A DNA stretch of 42,405 nt from an uncultured Pelagibacteraceae bacterium. Its GTDB lineage: Bacteria; Pseudomonadota; Alphaproteobacteria; Pelagibacterales; Pelagibacteraceae. Below are positions 18,534 through 31,002 of the stretch, in pieces. The position numbers and the translations under genes were made by a program. The DNA lies in assembly GCA_902516625.1 (NCBI GenBank), contig CABXYU010000006.1, forward strand, positions 1-42,405, read 5' to 3'. The stretch's first letter is position 1. Each line of letters begins with the position of its first letter. The notes under the pieces were generated by a model, which saw only the letters and a list, made by a program, of their open reading frames with translations, did not search any database and had not been told where the DNA came from.

Positions 18534-21408
18534 ATGTCTTCATTTAAAAATCTTGAATTTGAAAAAACTGCCTTTTTAAGCAAATCAAACAGTACATTTA
18601 TTGAAGAAATGTATATGAAGTTTGTAAAAAATGATCCAGCTTTACCTGAAAGTTGGAGACACTATTTTAATGAAATAGGGGATGAGTTAGATGTTATTGT
18701 AAATGACATAAATGGACCATCTTGGAGTCCATCTAAAAAAATTATTTTTGAAAAGATAAAGGATCCAATTAATCAAAATAATCAAAAAAAATGAATTAGA
18801 AATTATTAGGTCAAATGCAAACTCAATAAAAGCAGTAGCTATGATACGTTCCTATAGACAAAGGGGACACCTTATTGCAAAACTGGATCCTCTAGGATTA
18901 CTTAAAGCAGATTATTTAGATGAACTTCATCCAGAATCTTATGGTTTTAAAAAAGAGGATTATGATAAAAAAATTTTTTTAGATGGGGTTACAAATAAAC
19001 AGCACGCTAATATTAGAGAAATACTGGGTTTTCTAAGAGATAAATATTGTGGCTCATTAGGATATGAATACATGCACATTTCTAATCCTACAGAAAGAAA
19101 ATGGTTTAGAGATAGAGTTGAAAAAGCTGATGACTTTGAATTTACACAAAATGGTAAAGAGGCAATCCTTAATAAACTTATTCAAGCAGAAGGGTTTGAA
19201 AAGTTTTTACACACTAAATATGTTGGTACAAAAAGATTTGGTCTTGATGGAGGTGAAAGCTTGATACCTGCGCTTGAACAAATAATAAAAATTGGAGGTC
19301 AATCGCGTGTCAAAGAAGTCAAAATAGGCATGTCACATCGAGGGCGATTAAATGTTTTAGCTAATGTATTACAAAAATCTTACAAAAGAATATTTAACGA
19401 ATTTTCTGGAGAAATAAGTTCAAAATCTGAGGATGACACTGGAGATGTAAAATATCATCTCGGTGCTTCATCAAATAGAGAATTTGACGGTAATTCTGTT
19501 CATGTAAGTTTGACTGATAATCCATCGCATTTAGAGGCAGTAAATCCAGTAGTTTTAGGTCAAACTAGAGCTAAACAATACTTCCATCAAGATAAAGAGA
19601 GAAAAAAAGTAATACCAATACTAATTCATGGAGATGCTGCATTCGCTGGACAAGGTGTAGTCGCAGAATGTTTTGCTATGTCAGGACTTCCTGGTCACAA
19701 CACTGGTGGAACAATTCATATTATAATTAATAATCAAATAGGTTTCACAACAAGCCCAAGATTTGCAAGATCCTCACCCTATCCATCTGATGTAGCAAAA
19801 ATGGTTGAAGCTCCTATAATTCATGTTAATGGTGATGATCCAGAGGCAGTTGTTTATGCCGCAAGAATAGCAACGGATTTTAGACTAAAATTCAATAGAG
19901 ATGTTGTCATTGATTTGATTTGCTACAGAAGATTTGGACATAATGAGGGAGATGAACCTTCATTCACTCAACCTTTGATGTATAAAAAAATACGTTCACA
20001 CCCTTCACCGGTAAAGGTTTATGGTGGAAAACTTATAAAATTAGGTTTAATCTCAAATGATTATCTTAATAAATCGATTAAAAAATTTAAAGATTTATTA
20101 GATGAGCAATTTAAAAATGCAAAAAATTATAAACCAAAAATAGAATGGTTTGAAGGTACATGGTCAAGATATAAACCTGAAAGAGGCAAAGATAAGAGAG
20201 GGGTGACGGGATCAGATCTTAAAGAATTGATAAGTATTTCTGATAAAATTAATACAATTCCTAAAGAAATAAATATTCATAAAACTATCTCAAAAATTTT
20301 AAATAATAGAAAATTAGTTGTTAAAAAAGGTGAAGGAATTGATTGGTCAACAGCTGAGTCTCTAGCATTTGGATCCTTGCTAAATGAGGGATATCCAGTA
20401 AGATTAGTGGGCCAAGACTCTGGAAGAGGAACTTTTAGTCAAAGACATTCAGTCTTGAGAAATCAATTAGATAATTCAAGATATATTCCTCTAAATAATA
20501 TTTCAAAACAACAAAAAAATTTTGAAATAGTAGATAGTTTTTTATCAGAGCTCGCTGTTTTAGGGTTTGAATATGGTTATAGTCTAGTCGAACCAAATAC
20601 ACTTACTATATGGGAAGCCCAATTTGGTGATTTTGCAAACGGCGCACAAGTGGTAATTGATCAATTTGTGGCCTCTGGCGAAAGAAAGTGGTCAAGAGCG
20701 TCTGGACTAGTTATGTTATTACCACATGGTTATGAAGGCCAAGGTCCCGAACATTCATCAGCTAGATTAGAAAGGTTCTTACAATTATGTTCAAATGATA
20801 ACATGCAAGTTATGAATTGCACAACACCTGCTAATTATTTCCATGCTCTGAGAAGACAGATGCATAGAGATTTCAGAAAGCCATTAATTATGATGACACC
20901 AAAATCGTTATTAAGACATAAATATTGTACATCAAATATTGATGATTTTAGTAAAAAAAATTCGTTCCACAGAGTTTTATGGGATCATGCAATAGACCCG
21001 AAGACCAAAGGTTTTATAAAATTAAAAAATAAAAAAGACATTAAGAAAGTGATTTTATGTTCAGGAAAAATCTATTTTGATCTGCTTGAAGCAAGAGAAG
21101 AATTAAAAAAAGATGATGTAGTTTTTTACAGAATAGAACAACTTTATCCTTTTCCAGCAAAAAGTCTTGTCAATGAGCTTAAACCTTATGCTAAGAAAGC
21201 TAAATTTTATTGGTGTCAAGAAGAACCTAAAAATATGGGCGCATGGTTTTCAGTAAGAGATTATATCCAATGGACATTAGATAGTATAAAGGCTAATAAT
21301 AATCAGATTTCTTACATTGGAAGAAGTCCCGATGCATCACCAGCCACAGGATATGCAAAAAGACATATTTCACAACAACAAGAAATCATAAAGAAAGTTT
21401 TTAATTGA
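18534..21408 (+). CDS. sucA: 2-oxoglutarate dehydrogenase E1 component, split by a one-base frameshift
   Basis: SucA is the thiamine-diphosphate E1 subunit that decarboxylates 2-oxoglutarate. The sequence as given is broken. Residues 1-86 (MSSFKNLEFEKTAFLSKSN...) run to a TGA at 18792-18794. The rest continues in the next frame with no in-frame gap, reading NELEIIRSNANSIKAVAMI and then RSYRQRGHLIAKLDPLG, as in normal SucA. The shift falls in an A8 run at 18784-18791. Removing one A restores a continuous protein of about 957 residues, close to E. coli SucA (933). Motifs after the shift are intact: MSHRGRLNVLANV, IHGDAAFAGQGVVAECF, RRFGHNEGDEPSFTQPLMY, and the C-terminal LPHGYEGQGPEHSSARLERFLQ. 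Its neighbours sucB and lpdA supply E2 and E3. It may be a sequence error, slippage or a real mutation. Confidence 0.93.
18784..18791 (+). other. A8 homopolymer at the sucA frameshift point
   Basis: Eight consecutive A bases follow ATC and precede TGAATTAG. Upstream codons occupy frame 0 (start positions divisible by 3) and end at the TGA just after the run. Downstream conserved SucA sequence occupies frame 1. Seven A bases would make the frame continuous. Confidence 0.85.
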
Positions 21409-21412
21409 TTAA

Positions 21413-22729
21413 ATGAGTGAAAAAATTTTAGTTCCAGTTCTAGGTGAAAGCATTAACGAAGCTACTGTCTCAAAATGGCTTAAGGCAGAGGGTGATACAG
21501 TTGATGTTGATGAACCAATTGTTGAACTGGAGACTGATAAAGTTAATTTAGAAGTTCCCTCACCCGTTTCAGGTATTTTGACTAAAATTAACTCAAAGGA
21601 TGGTTCGGTAGTTGAAGTTGGAGCTTTATTGGGATCTGTATCTGAAAATGGATCAAGCACAAAAAAAATAAATGATATAAAAAAGATAGAACCACAAACG
21701 GATGAAAATAATGTCATCAAATTAGAGTCGGAAAAAAAAGAAGAGAAATCAGAAAAACAAAGTATCGAAGATCATGAAATTTTTGACGAAGAAAACAAAA
21801 TAGAAAAACCATTGGTTCTTACTCAAGAAGTTGAAGTGGATAATGAGATAACGGAAGAATCAATAAAAGTCGATAAATCACTATCTCCAGCAGTTAGAAA
21901 AATTGTTTCAGAAAATAATATTGATATTCAGTCTGTAAAGGGCTCAGGAAAAGATGGAAGAATTTTAAAAGGAGACTTATTAGATTTAATGGGAGTAAAT
22001 CCTAAACCATCAGAGAGAAAAATAAAGTACGGCCAGGAAGAACGAATTAAAATGACAAGGCTAAGACAAACCATAGCAAAAAGATTAAAACAAGCTCAAG
22101 AAAATGCTGCATTGTTAACAACTTTTAATGAAGTAGATATGTCAAATATTATGGAAATGAGAAAAGAGAACCAAGAAGATTTTCAAAGAAGATATGCAGT
22201 AAAATTAGGCTTTATGTCTTTTTTTGTGAAAGCATGTATTGTAGCTTTAAAAAATTTCCCTGCTGTGAATGCAGAAATTGAGGAAAATGAGATTATTTAC
22301 AAAAATTATTATAATATTAGTTTTGCTGTAGGAACAGAGAAAGGATTAGTAGTTCCAGTTTTAAAAAAAGCAGATGAATTATCTTTCGCAGATATAGAAA
22401 AAAATATTAAAGAGATTTCTGAAAAAGCCAAAGATGGCAAACTTACTATTGATGATCTTCAGGGGGGAACATTTACTATAAGTAATGGTGGTGTTTACGG
22501 ATCAATGTTGTCAACACCAATATTAAACTTACCGCAATCAGGTGTTTTAGGCATGCATAACATAGTAGATAGGCCAATAGTGGTAGACGGTGAAATTAAG
22601 ATTCGCCCAATAATGTATTTAGCTTTATCCTATGATCACAGAATTATTGATGGCAAGGAGTCTGTTTCATTTTTAAAGATGATAAAAGAAAACTTAGAAG
22701 ATCCAAGAAGATTATTTTTAGATATTTAG
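21413..22729 (+). CDS. sucB: dihydrolipoyllysine succinyltransferase (E2 of 2-oxoglutarate dehydrogenase)
   Basis: SucB moves the succinyl group from E1-bound intermediate to CoA through a lipoyl arm. It has 438 residues. The N-terminal lipoyl domain (about 1-75) has Lys43 in [15 protein letters not shown]. Next comes a long Glu/Lys/Asp-rich linker (about 80-155), then the E1/E3-binding domain at about 158-195 ([28 protein letters not shown]). The catalytic domain ends with His409 and Asp413 in [12 protein letters not shown]. It starts four bases after the sucA stop and abuts lpdA. Confidence 0.97.
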   Translation: MSEKILVPVLGESINEATVSKWLKAEGDTVDVDEPIVELETDKVNLEVPSPVSGILTKINSKDGSVVEVGALLGSVSENGSSTKKINDIKKIEPQTDENNVIKLESEKKEEKSEKQSIEDHEIFDEENKIEKPLVLTQEVEVDNEITEESIKVDKSLSPAVRKIVSENNIDIQSVKGSGKDGRILKGDLLDLMGVNPKPSERKIKYGQEERIKMTRLRQTIAKRLKQAQENAALLTTFNEVDMSNIMEMRKENQEDFQRRYAVKLGFMSFFVKACIVALKNFPAVNAEIEENEIIYKNYYNISFAVGTEKGLVVPVLKKADELSFADIEKNIKEISEKAKDGKLTIDDLQGGTFTISNGGVYGSMLSTPILNLPQSGVLGMHNIVDRPIVVDGEIKIRPIMYLALSYDHRIIDGKESVSFLKMIKENLEDPRRLFLDI

Positions 22730-24130
22730 ATGGAAGAAAAATTTCAAGCAGTTGTAATTGGAGGAGGACCAGGAGGGTATGTATGCGCAATAAGACTTGC
22801 ACAATTGGGCCTCAAGACGGCTTGTATAGAATCTAGAGGGTCTCTTGGTGGTACTTGCCTGAATGTCGGCTGTATACCTTCAAAAAGTTTACTGAATTTG
22901 TCAGAAGAATTTCATAAAATTAAAAATTTGTCTAACAAAGGAATTGAAGTAGGAGAAGTAAAATTGAACTTACAAAAGATGATGAAAAGTAAAGACAAAG
23001 CAGTTACAGTGTTGACTAAAGGTGTTGAGTTTTTACTTAAAAAAAATAAAGTAACATATTTTAAAGGTACGGGTAGTTTCAAATCTAAAACTGAAATTTT
23101 AATAAAAGATAATCAAGGTAATGAAACTTTATTAAAAACTGAAAAAACAATTATAGCAACAGGTTCAGTGCCCGTATCACTGCCAGGAATAGAATTTGAT
23201 GAAAAAGTAATTGTTTCCTCTACAGGGGCATTAAAATTAGAGCAAGTCCCAAAAAAAATGGTTGTGGTAGGTGGAGGTTATATTGGTCTAGAAATGGGAT
23301 CGGTTTGGTCAAGACTTGGTTCGGAAGTTCATGTGATTGAGTCTTTAGATCATATTACCCCAGGAATGGATAAAGAGGTATCAGATGAATTTATAAAAAT
23401 TTTAAAAAAACAAGGAATTCATTTTCATATGCAGCATAAAGTTGATAAAATAAGTAAAACAAATTCTGGGGCAACAATTTTTACGAGTGATAAAGAGGGC
23501 AATAGGAAAAATTTTGAATGCAATGTTGTATTGGTTTCAGTAGGAAGAAAACCAAATACTGAGGGTTTAAATTTGAAAAAAATAAATGTTGATTTAGATG
23601 AAAAAAAGAGAGTAAAAACTGATAAATACTTTAGAACAAATCAGAACGAAATATTCGCTATAGGGGATGTGATAGATGGACCTATGCTTGCTCATAAAGC
23701 AGAGGATGAAGGAGTAGCGGTTGCTGAAAATATTGCGGGTCAATCAGGTCATGTGAATTATAACACAATACCTGGAGTTATTTATACAACTCCAGAAGTT
23801 GCGTCTATTGGAAAAACGGAGGAACAATTAAAAGATTCTAAAATTGATTATAAGGTAGGCAAGTTTTCTTTTATGGCAAATTCTAGGGCAAAAGCGATAG
23901 ATGACGCTGAAGGTTTTGTAAAAATCCTTGCTGATAAAAAAACAGATAAAGTATTGGGAGCCCATTTAATAGGTCCCCATGCAGGAGAATTGATAGCAGA
24001 AATAGGCATTGCTATGGAATTTGGTGCAAGTTCAGAGGATATAGCTAGAACATGTCATGCGCATCCAACCTTTTCAGAGGCTGTTAAAGAAGCAGCATTA
24101 TCTGTAGATAAAAGAGCAATACACTCTTAA
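22730..24130 (+). CDS. lpdA: dihydrolipoyl dehydrogenase (E3)
   Basis: LpdA re-oxidises dihydrolipoamide with NAD+ through FAD and a redox disulfide. It has 466 residues. The FAD motif is VVIGGGPGGYVCAIRLAQLG. The disulfide is Cys43/Cys48 in GGTCLNVGCIPSKSLL. The NAD-binding segment is VVVGGGYIGLEMGSVWSRLG, the second FAD site is IFAIGDVIDGPMLAHKAEDEG, and the catalytic His445 of the partner subunit lies in HAHPTFSEA. It directly follows sucB without spacing, so it is probably the dedicated E3 for this complex and perhaps shared with others such as glycine cleavage. Confidence 0.98.
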   Translation: MEEKFQAVVIGGGPGGYVCAIRLAQLGLKTACIESRGSLGGTCLNVGCIPSKSLLNLSEEFHKIKNLSNKGIEVGEVKLNLQKMMKSKDKAVTVLTKGVEFLLKKNKVTYFKGTGSFKSKTEILIKDNQGNETLLKTEKTIIATGSVPVSLPGIEFDEKVIVSSTGALKLEQVPKKMVVVGGGYIGLEMGSVWSRLGSEVHVIESLDHITPGMDKEVSDEFIKILKKQGIHFHMQHKVDKISKTNSGATIFTSDKEGNRKNFECNVVLVSVGRKPNTEGLNLKKINVDLDEKKRVKTDKYFRTNQNEIFAIGDVIDGPMLAHKAEDEGVAVAENIAGQSGHVNYNTIPGVIYTTPEVASIGKTEEQLKDSKIDYKVGKFSFMANSRAKAIDDAEGFVKILADKKTDKVLGAHLIGPHAGELIAEIGIAMEFGASSEDIARTCHAHPTFSEAVKEAALSVDKRAIHS

Positions 24131-24152
24131 ATTATTTTCATATTATAAAAAT

Positions 24153-26108
24153 ATGAGGTTCCCGATTCTTTTACCAAATATATTCAATCATCCTTTTACG
24201 TACGAAAGTGATTTAAATCTCACAGTGGGAGACTTTGTTATAGTGCCTTTCGGAAAGTCAAAAATAACAGGGGTTGTATGGGACGAATTTGAGAAAAAAA
24301 ATAATAAAAATTTTAAGATTAAGACTGTTTTAAAAAAATTAAACGTACCTCCCCTAAAAAAGACAACTATAAAATTTCTTAATTGGTTTACTGAATATAA
24401 TATAATTCCAAAAGGAATGGCTTTAAAATTGGTTTTATTAAGTAGTAATGCAATAGAAAAGTTAGAAAAAAAAAATTTTAAGATTTTTAATAAAAGTATA
24501 AGAAGAAATACTATTAAGCTTTCAGAGGAGCAAAAAAAAACTTTGTCGAAAATGAATATTTCTAATGAAAAATTCAGGGTTCATGTTCTTCAAGGCAAAA
24601 CAGGATCAGGAAAAACTATAGTTTATTTTTCAGCTTTAAAAGAAATTATAAATAGAGGTTTTCAAGGTTTAATATTATTGCCTGAAATAGGATTAACACA
24701 TCAATTTGAAAAAAAATTTCTAGAATTTTTTGGAATTCCACCAGCAGTTTGGCATTCTGGTATTTCAAAAAAGAAGAAAGAAATTATTTGGAGTGGTGTT
24801 GCAAATGGAGAAATTAAGGTGGTTATAGGAGCAAGATCGTCATTATTTTTACCATTTAAGAAATTAGGTTTAATAATTGTTGATGAAGAACATGACCAAT
24901 CTTATAAGCAAGACGAAGGTGTTACTTACAATGCAAGAGATATGGCAATCTCAAGAGCATTTTTTGAAAATATTCCAATTAATTTGATAACTGCTGTTCC
25001 ATCAATTGAGACTTTCAAAAATGTTAAAAAAGGCAAGTATAGTATTTCTAGATTAGAGGAACGATATCAAAACGCACCCTTACCGAATTATGAAATTATA
25101 AATCTTAATGAAACCAAATTAGAAAAACAATCATGGCTTTCAAAAAAGATTATTGAAAAAGTAAATTGTCATCTAGATAAAAAGGATCAGGTATTGTTTT
25201 TTTTAAATAGACGTGGATTTTCTCCACACGTGTTCTGTAACAAATGTTTTAATAATTATTCTTGTCCAAATTGTTCAATAAATCTAGTTTATCATAAAAA
25301 TAAGGATAATCTGTTATGTCATTATTGTGGTTTCAAAACATACTTGAATAGAAAATGTTCAAAAGGTGGGTATTGTGAAATCATTTTTTGTGGCCCAGGT
25401 GTTGAAAGAATTTCTGAGGAAGTAAAAAGAAAATTTCCATCAAAAAAAATTGAAATTTTTTCAAGCGATACAATGAATAAAAAAGACTCTGCAAATAAAT
25501 TAGAAAAAATAATTAATAACCAGGTTCAAATTTTAGTTGGAACACAATTGATTTCCAAAGGATTCCACTTTCCAAATTTAAATTGCATTGTAGTAGTCGA
25601 TATTGATCTTTCTTCGCAGGGACATGATTTACGAGGTGCAGAAAAAAACTTGCAATTATATCATCAGCTTTCTGGACGAGCAGGACGAACAGGCAAACCT
25701 GCAACAGTATATTTTCAAACTCATAATAAAAATCATAAAATGATAACAGATTTAACTAATAGCAATCCTGATATTTTTTTAGATAAGGAGCTGGATATTA
25801 GAAAAAAAAACAAGCTTCCACCATTTCAAAGATTCATTTCATTAATCTTATCAGGAGACAATGAAAAAAAATTAGAGGAAGAAGCAAACAAATTTAAAGC
25901 TTTTATAGAAAACAAATTGATTGGAAAAATTTTAGGCCCAGTAACAGCTCCCATATATAGATTAAAAAAGAAGTACAGAATTCGGTTATTAATAAGAGGA
26001 GCTAAAACATTAAAACTTCAAAATTCATTAGCGACAGCAATTCCAAATTACAAATTTCAACCTGGAATAAAACTTTCAGTTGATGTTGATCCAATAAACT
26101 TCAATTAA
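24153..26108 (+). CDS. priA: primosomal protein N' (replication restart helicase PriA)
   Basis: PriA is a 3'-5' DNA helicase that reloads the replisome at stalled forks. It has 651 residues against 732 in E. coli, with a reduced N-terminal DNA-binding domain. The Walker A motif GKTGSGKT has Lys154, and Walker B is DEEH at 244-247. A zinc region carries CNKC, CPNC and CHYC pairs. The fourth pair is spaced more widely (CSKGGYC rather than the common CPxC). Helicase motifs V and VI read VGTQLISKGFHFPNL and YHQLSGRAGRTGKPA. It begins 22 bases after lpdA. The priA-atp order fits alphaproteobacteria. Confidence 0.95.
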   Translation: MRFPILLPNIFNHPFTYESDLNLTVGDFVIVPFGKSKITGVVWDEFEKKNNKNFKIKTVLKKLNVPPLKKTTIKFLNWFTEYNIIPKGMALKLVLLSSNAIEKLEKKNFKIFNKSIRRNTIKLSEEQKKTLSKMNISNEKFRVHVLQGKTGSGKTIVYFSALKEIINRGFQGLILLPEIGLTHQFEKKFLEFFGIPPAVWHSGISKKKKEIIWSGVANGEIKVVIGARSSLFLPFKKLGLIIVDEEHDQSYKQDEGVTYNARDMAISRAFFENIPINLITAVPSIETFKNVKKGKYSISRLEERYQNAPLPNYEIINLNETKLEKQSWLSKKIIEKVNCHLDKKDQVLFFLNRRGFSPHVFCNKCFNNYSCPNCSINLVYHKNKDNLLCHYCGFKTYLNRKCSKGGYCEIIFCGPGVERISEEVKRKFPSKKIEIFSSDTMNKKDSANKLEKIINNQVQILVGTQLISKGFHFPNLNCIVVVDIDLSSQGHDLRGAEKNLQLYHQLSGRAGRTGKPATVYFQTHNKNHKMITDLTNSNPDIFLDKELDIRKKNKLPPFQRFISLILSGDNEKKLEEEANKFKAFIENKLIGKILGPVTAPIYRLKKKYRIRLLIRGAKTLKLQNSLATAIPNYKFQPGIKLSVDVDPINFN

Positions 26109-26216
26109 CCCTCAAAAAACCGCCTTTTAAACGAATGAGTCACTTGAAGACATTTTAGTCATATGTTAATTAAAGCGTGATTTTTAAATAATCTTCAACA
26201 TTACATAGGAACTACG
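26109..26216 (+). promoter_or_regulatory. intergenic leader of the atp operon with a possible promoter
   Basis: This 108-base gap is the longest on the plus strand before 40 kb and the only place upstream of atpH where a promoter fits. A TTGAAG at 26144-26149 lies 17 bases before TAATTA at 26167-26172, which is a modest sigma-70-like match. AGGA at 26207-26210 sits six bases before the TTG start of atpH. No hairpin plus T-run that would end priA transcription was seen. Confidence 0.35.
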
Positions 26217-26774
26217 TTGAGCAAAAATACAGGATTTTCAAATACATCAGCTGAAAGGTATTCACTTGCACTTTACGAACTTTCAGATGAGGGTAATTTA
26301 TTAAATCAAATAGAGAGTCAATCTTCATCTATACTTACTTTAATAAATCAAAGTGATGATTTTAATAATTTAATTAAAGATCCAACTATAAGCCAAAATG
26401 ATTTGTCTAAAGTGATAAACAAAATTGCAGAAAATAATAAATTTGAGACTTTACTGAGAAATTTTTTAAACTTTTTGATTCAAAAAAAACGTTTCTTTTT
26501 TATTGAGCGCATTCTCAAAAGTTTCATTGAAATATGTTCAAGAAAAAGAGGTGAACTTAAAGCTGAGTTAAAATCAGCAAAAAAATTATCAAGCGATGAA
26601 ATAAAGAAAATCACAGATTTATTAATTAAAAATTTTAGCTCAAAAATAAAATTAAACTATAAACATGATGAAAGTTTAATAGGAGGTTTGATAGTACAAG
26701 TTGGAAGTACTATGGTTGATACTTCAATTAAAAATAAATTACAACAAATTGAAAATAGAATGATAGAGGCTTAA
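26217..26774 (+). CDS. atpH: F1-ATPase delta subunit
   Basis: The delta subunit links the F1 head to the peripheral stalk of ATP synthase. It has 185 residues. The sequence carries ERYSLALYELSDEGN near the N-terminus and SLIGGLIVQVGSTMVDTSIKNKLQQIEN at the C-terminus, both typical of AtpH. The start is TTG at 26217, supported by an AGGA site six bases upstream; the first internal Met is deep in the C-terminal domain and too late. It opens the atpHAGDC operon (F1 genes only, with F0 genes elsewhere as is usual in alphaproteobacteria). It abuts atpA. Confidence 0.95.
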   Translation: MSKNTGFSNTSAERYSLALYELSDEGNLLNQIESQSSSILTLINQSDDFNNLIKDPTISQNDLSKVINKIAENNKFETLLRNFLNFLIQKKRFFFIERILKSFIEICSRKRGELKAELKSAKKLSSDEIKKITDLLIKNFSSKIKLNYKHDESLIGGLIVQVGSTMVDTSIKNKLQQIENRMIEA

Positions 26775-28310
26775 ATGGAAATAAATCCTTCAGAAGTTAC
26801 AAAAATACTAAAAGAACAAATTAAAAGTTTTGGTGATAAAGCTGAAGTCACAGAGGTTGGACAAGTTTTATCTGTAGGAGATGGTATTGCAAGAATTTAT
26901 GGCTTGGATAATGTTCAAGCTGGTGAAATGGTAGAGTTTGCAGATGGATCAAAAGGTATGGCTCTTAATTTAGAAAGTGAAAATGTTGGTGTTGTAATTT
27001 TTGGCGATGACAGAAATATTAAAGAGGGTGATGTAGTAAAAAGAACTGGTAGCATTGTTGATACCCCTGTAGGAAAAGAGCTATTAGGAAGAGTTGTTGA
27101 TGGTTTAGGAAATCCTATTGATGGCAAGGGAGCATTGAATAAGAATGTTAAAAAAACTAGAGTTGAAGTAAAAGCGCCAGGAATTATTCCTCGACAGTCT
27201 GTCAGTGAACCAATGCAAACCGGATTGAAATCAATTGATAGTTTGGTTCCTATTGGAAGAGGTCAACGAGAATTGATCATAGGTGATAGACAAACTGGAA
27301 AAACTGCTGTTGCTGTTGATGCAATTATCAACCAAAAAAAAATAAATGAATCTGGTGATGAAAAACAAAAATTATATTGTATATATGTTGCAGTAGGACA
27401 AAAGAGATCGACTGTCAGACAAATTCAAAAAACATTAGAAGAAGCTGGTGCAATGGAATACACAACTATTGTTGCCGCTACAGCATCTGACTCTGCACCC
27501 TTGCAATTTTTAGCACCGTACACTGGATGTGCTATGGGTGAATATTTTAGGGATAATGGAATGCATGCATTAATAATTTATGATGATTTATCCAAGCAGG
27601 CAGTTGCTTATAGACAAATGTCTCTACTATTGAGAAGACCTCCAGGACGTGAAGCTTATCCAGGTGATGTATTTTATTTACATAGTAGATTACTTGAAAG
27701 AGCTGCAAAATTAAGTGATGAACATGGTGGTGGATCATTAACAGCACTTCCAATTATTGAAACACAGGGTGGAGATGTATCTGCATTTATTCCTACCAAC
27801 GTAATTTCAATTACTGATGGTCAAATTTTTTTAGAAACAGAATTATTTAATCAAGGTATCAGGCCTGCAATTAACGTTGGTTTGTCAGTATCTAGAGTAG
27901 GATCATCAGCTCAAACAAAAGCTATGAAAAAAGTTTCTGGGTCAATGAAACTGGAATTAGCACAATATAGAGAAATGGCAGCGTTTGCTCAATTTGGATC
28001 TGATTTAGATGCTTCTACTCAGCAACTTCTTAATAGAGGCTCTAAATTAACTGAGCTTCTAAAACAAAAACAATATTCACCAATGACTGTTGCAGAGCAA
28101 GTAATATCTGTTTTTTGTGGTGTAAAAGGTTACCTTGACGATATTGATTTAAAGGATGTTGCTACTTTTGAGAGTAAAATCGTCGAAAAATGTAAATCAG
28201 ATAAACCTGAAATAATTGAAGCGATTCAAAATTCAGGAAAACTTGATGAAGTTAAAGAAAAACTACTCGTAGAAGTAATAACTCAATTAAAGGAAAGTTT
28301 TAAATCTTAA
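26775..28310 (+). CDS. atpA: F1-ATPase alpha subunit
   Basis: The alpha subunit forms the non-catalytic nucleotide sites of the F1 hexamer. It has 511 residues. The P-loop is [11 protein letters not shown] with Lys176. The N-terminal [25 protein letters not shown], the ATPase signature [17 protein letters not shown] and the segment [28 protein letters not shown] are intact. It starts right after the atpH stop and is followed six bases later by atpG. Confidence 0.99.
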   Translation: MEINPSEVTKILKEQIKSFGDKAEVTEVGQVLSVGDGIARIYGLDNVQAGEMVEFADGSKGMALNLESENVGVVIFGDDRNIKEGDVVKRTGSIVDTPVGKELLGRVVDGLGNPIDGKGALNKNVKKTRVEVKAPGIIPRQSVSEPMQTGLKSIDSLVPIGRGQRELIIGDRQTGKTAVAVDAIINQKKINESGDEKQKLYCIYVAVGQKRSTVRQIQKTLEEAGAMEYTTIVAATASDSAPLQFLAPYTGCAMGEYFRDNGMHALIIYDDLSKQAVAYRQMSLLLRRPPGREAYPGDVFYLHSRLLERAAKLSDEHGGGSLTALPIIETQGGDVSAFIPTNVISITDGQIFLETELFNQGIRPAINVGLSVSRVGSSAQTKAMKKVSGSMKLELAQYREMAAFAQFGSDLDASTQQLLNRGSKLTELLKQKQYSPMTVAEQVISVFCGVKGYLDDIDLKDVATFESKIVEKCKSDKPEIIEAIQNSGKLDEVKEKLLVEVITQLKESFKS

Positions 28311-28316
28311 CATAAT

Positions 28317-30609
<2,293 letters not shown>

Positions 30610-30610
<1 letters not shown>

Positions 30611-31002
30611 TGAGTGAAGAATTTAAAATAGAAATTATTAATCCTGACAAATCTTTTTTAGTAAAAGATGATGTATCAGAGGTAGTTGTGCCAGCTTTTG
30701 AAGGTGAAATGGGTATACTAAAAAATCATATTTCTATAATTTCTTTTTTAAAACCAGGAATTATAAGGATTCAATCCAAATCAGGTGAGGATAAATTTTA
30801 TGTAGAGGATGGAATAATCGAATTTAAAAATAATAACTTGTCTATTTTAACTAGCTCAATATTTAACTTAAATAATTTACAAAAAGATAAATTACAAAAT
30901 TTACTCATATCAGCAGAGAAAGAAAGCCAGAGGTCAGACATTGATGATCAATCTAAATATTTAGTTGATCAAAAAATTGAGACCCTTAAATCAATTAATT
31001 AA
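30610..31002 (+). CDS. atpC: F1-ATPase epsilon subunit
   Basis: The epsilon subunit couples the rotor to F1 and can inhibit hydrolysis. The ATG at 30610 overlaps the atpD stop (TGATG). The product is 130 residues, slightly shorter than E. coli epsilon. The N-terminal beta-sandwich is recognisable: EEFKIEIINPDKSFLVKDDVSEVVVPAFEGEMGILKNH, then FYVEDGIIEF. A short charged C-terminal helical part follows. The 3' end overlaps the convergent rppH by eight bases. Confidence 0.95.

Noticed and set aside
19064..19264. Plus-strand 66-residue open frame within sucA
   Set aside because: It overlaps well-conserved SucA sequence in another frame and has no recognisable motif.
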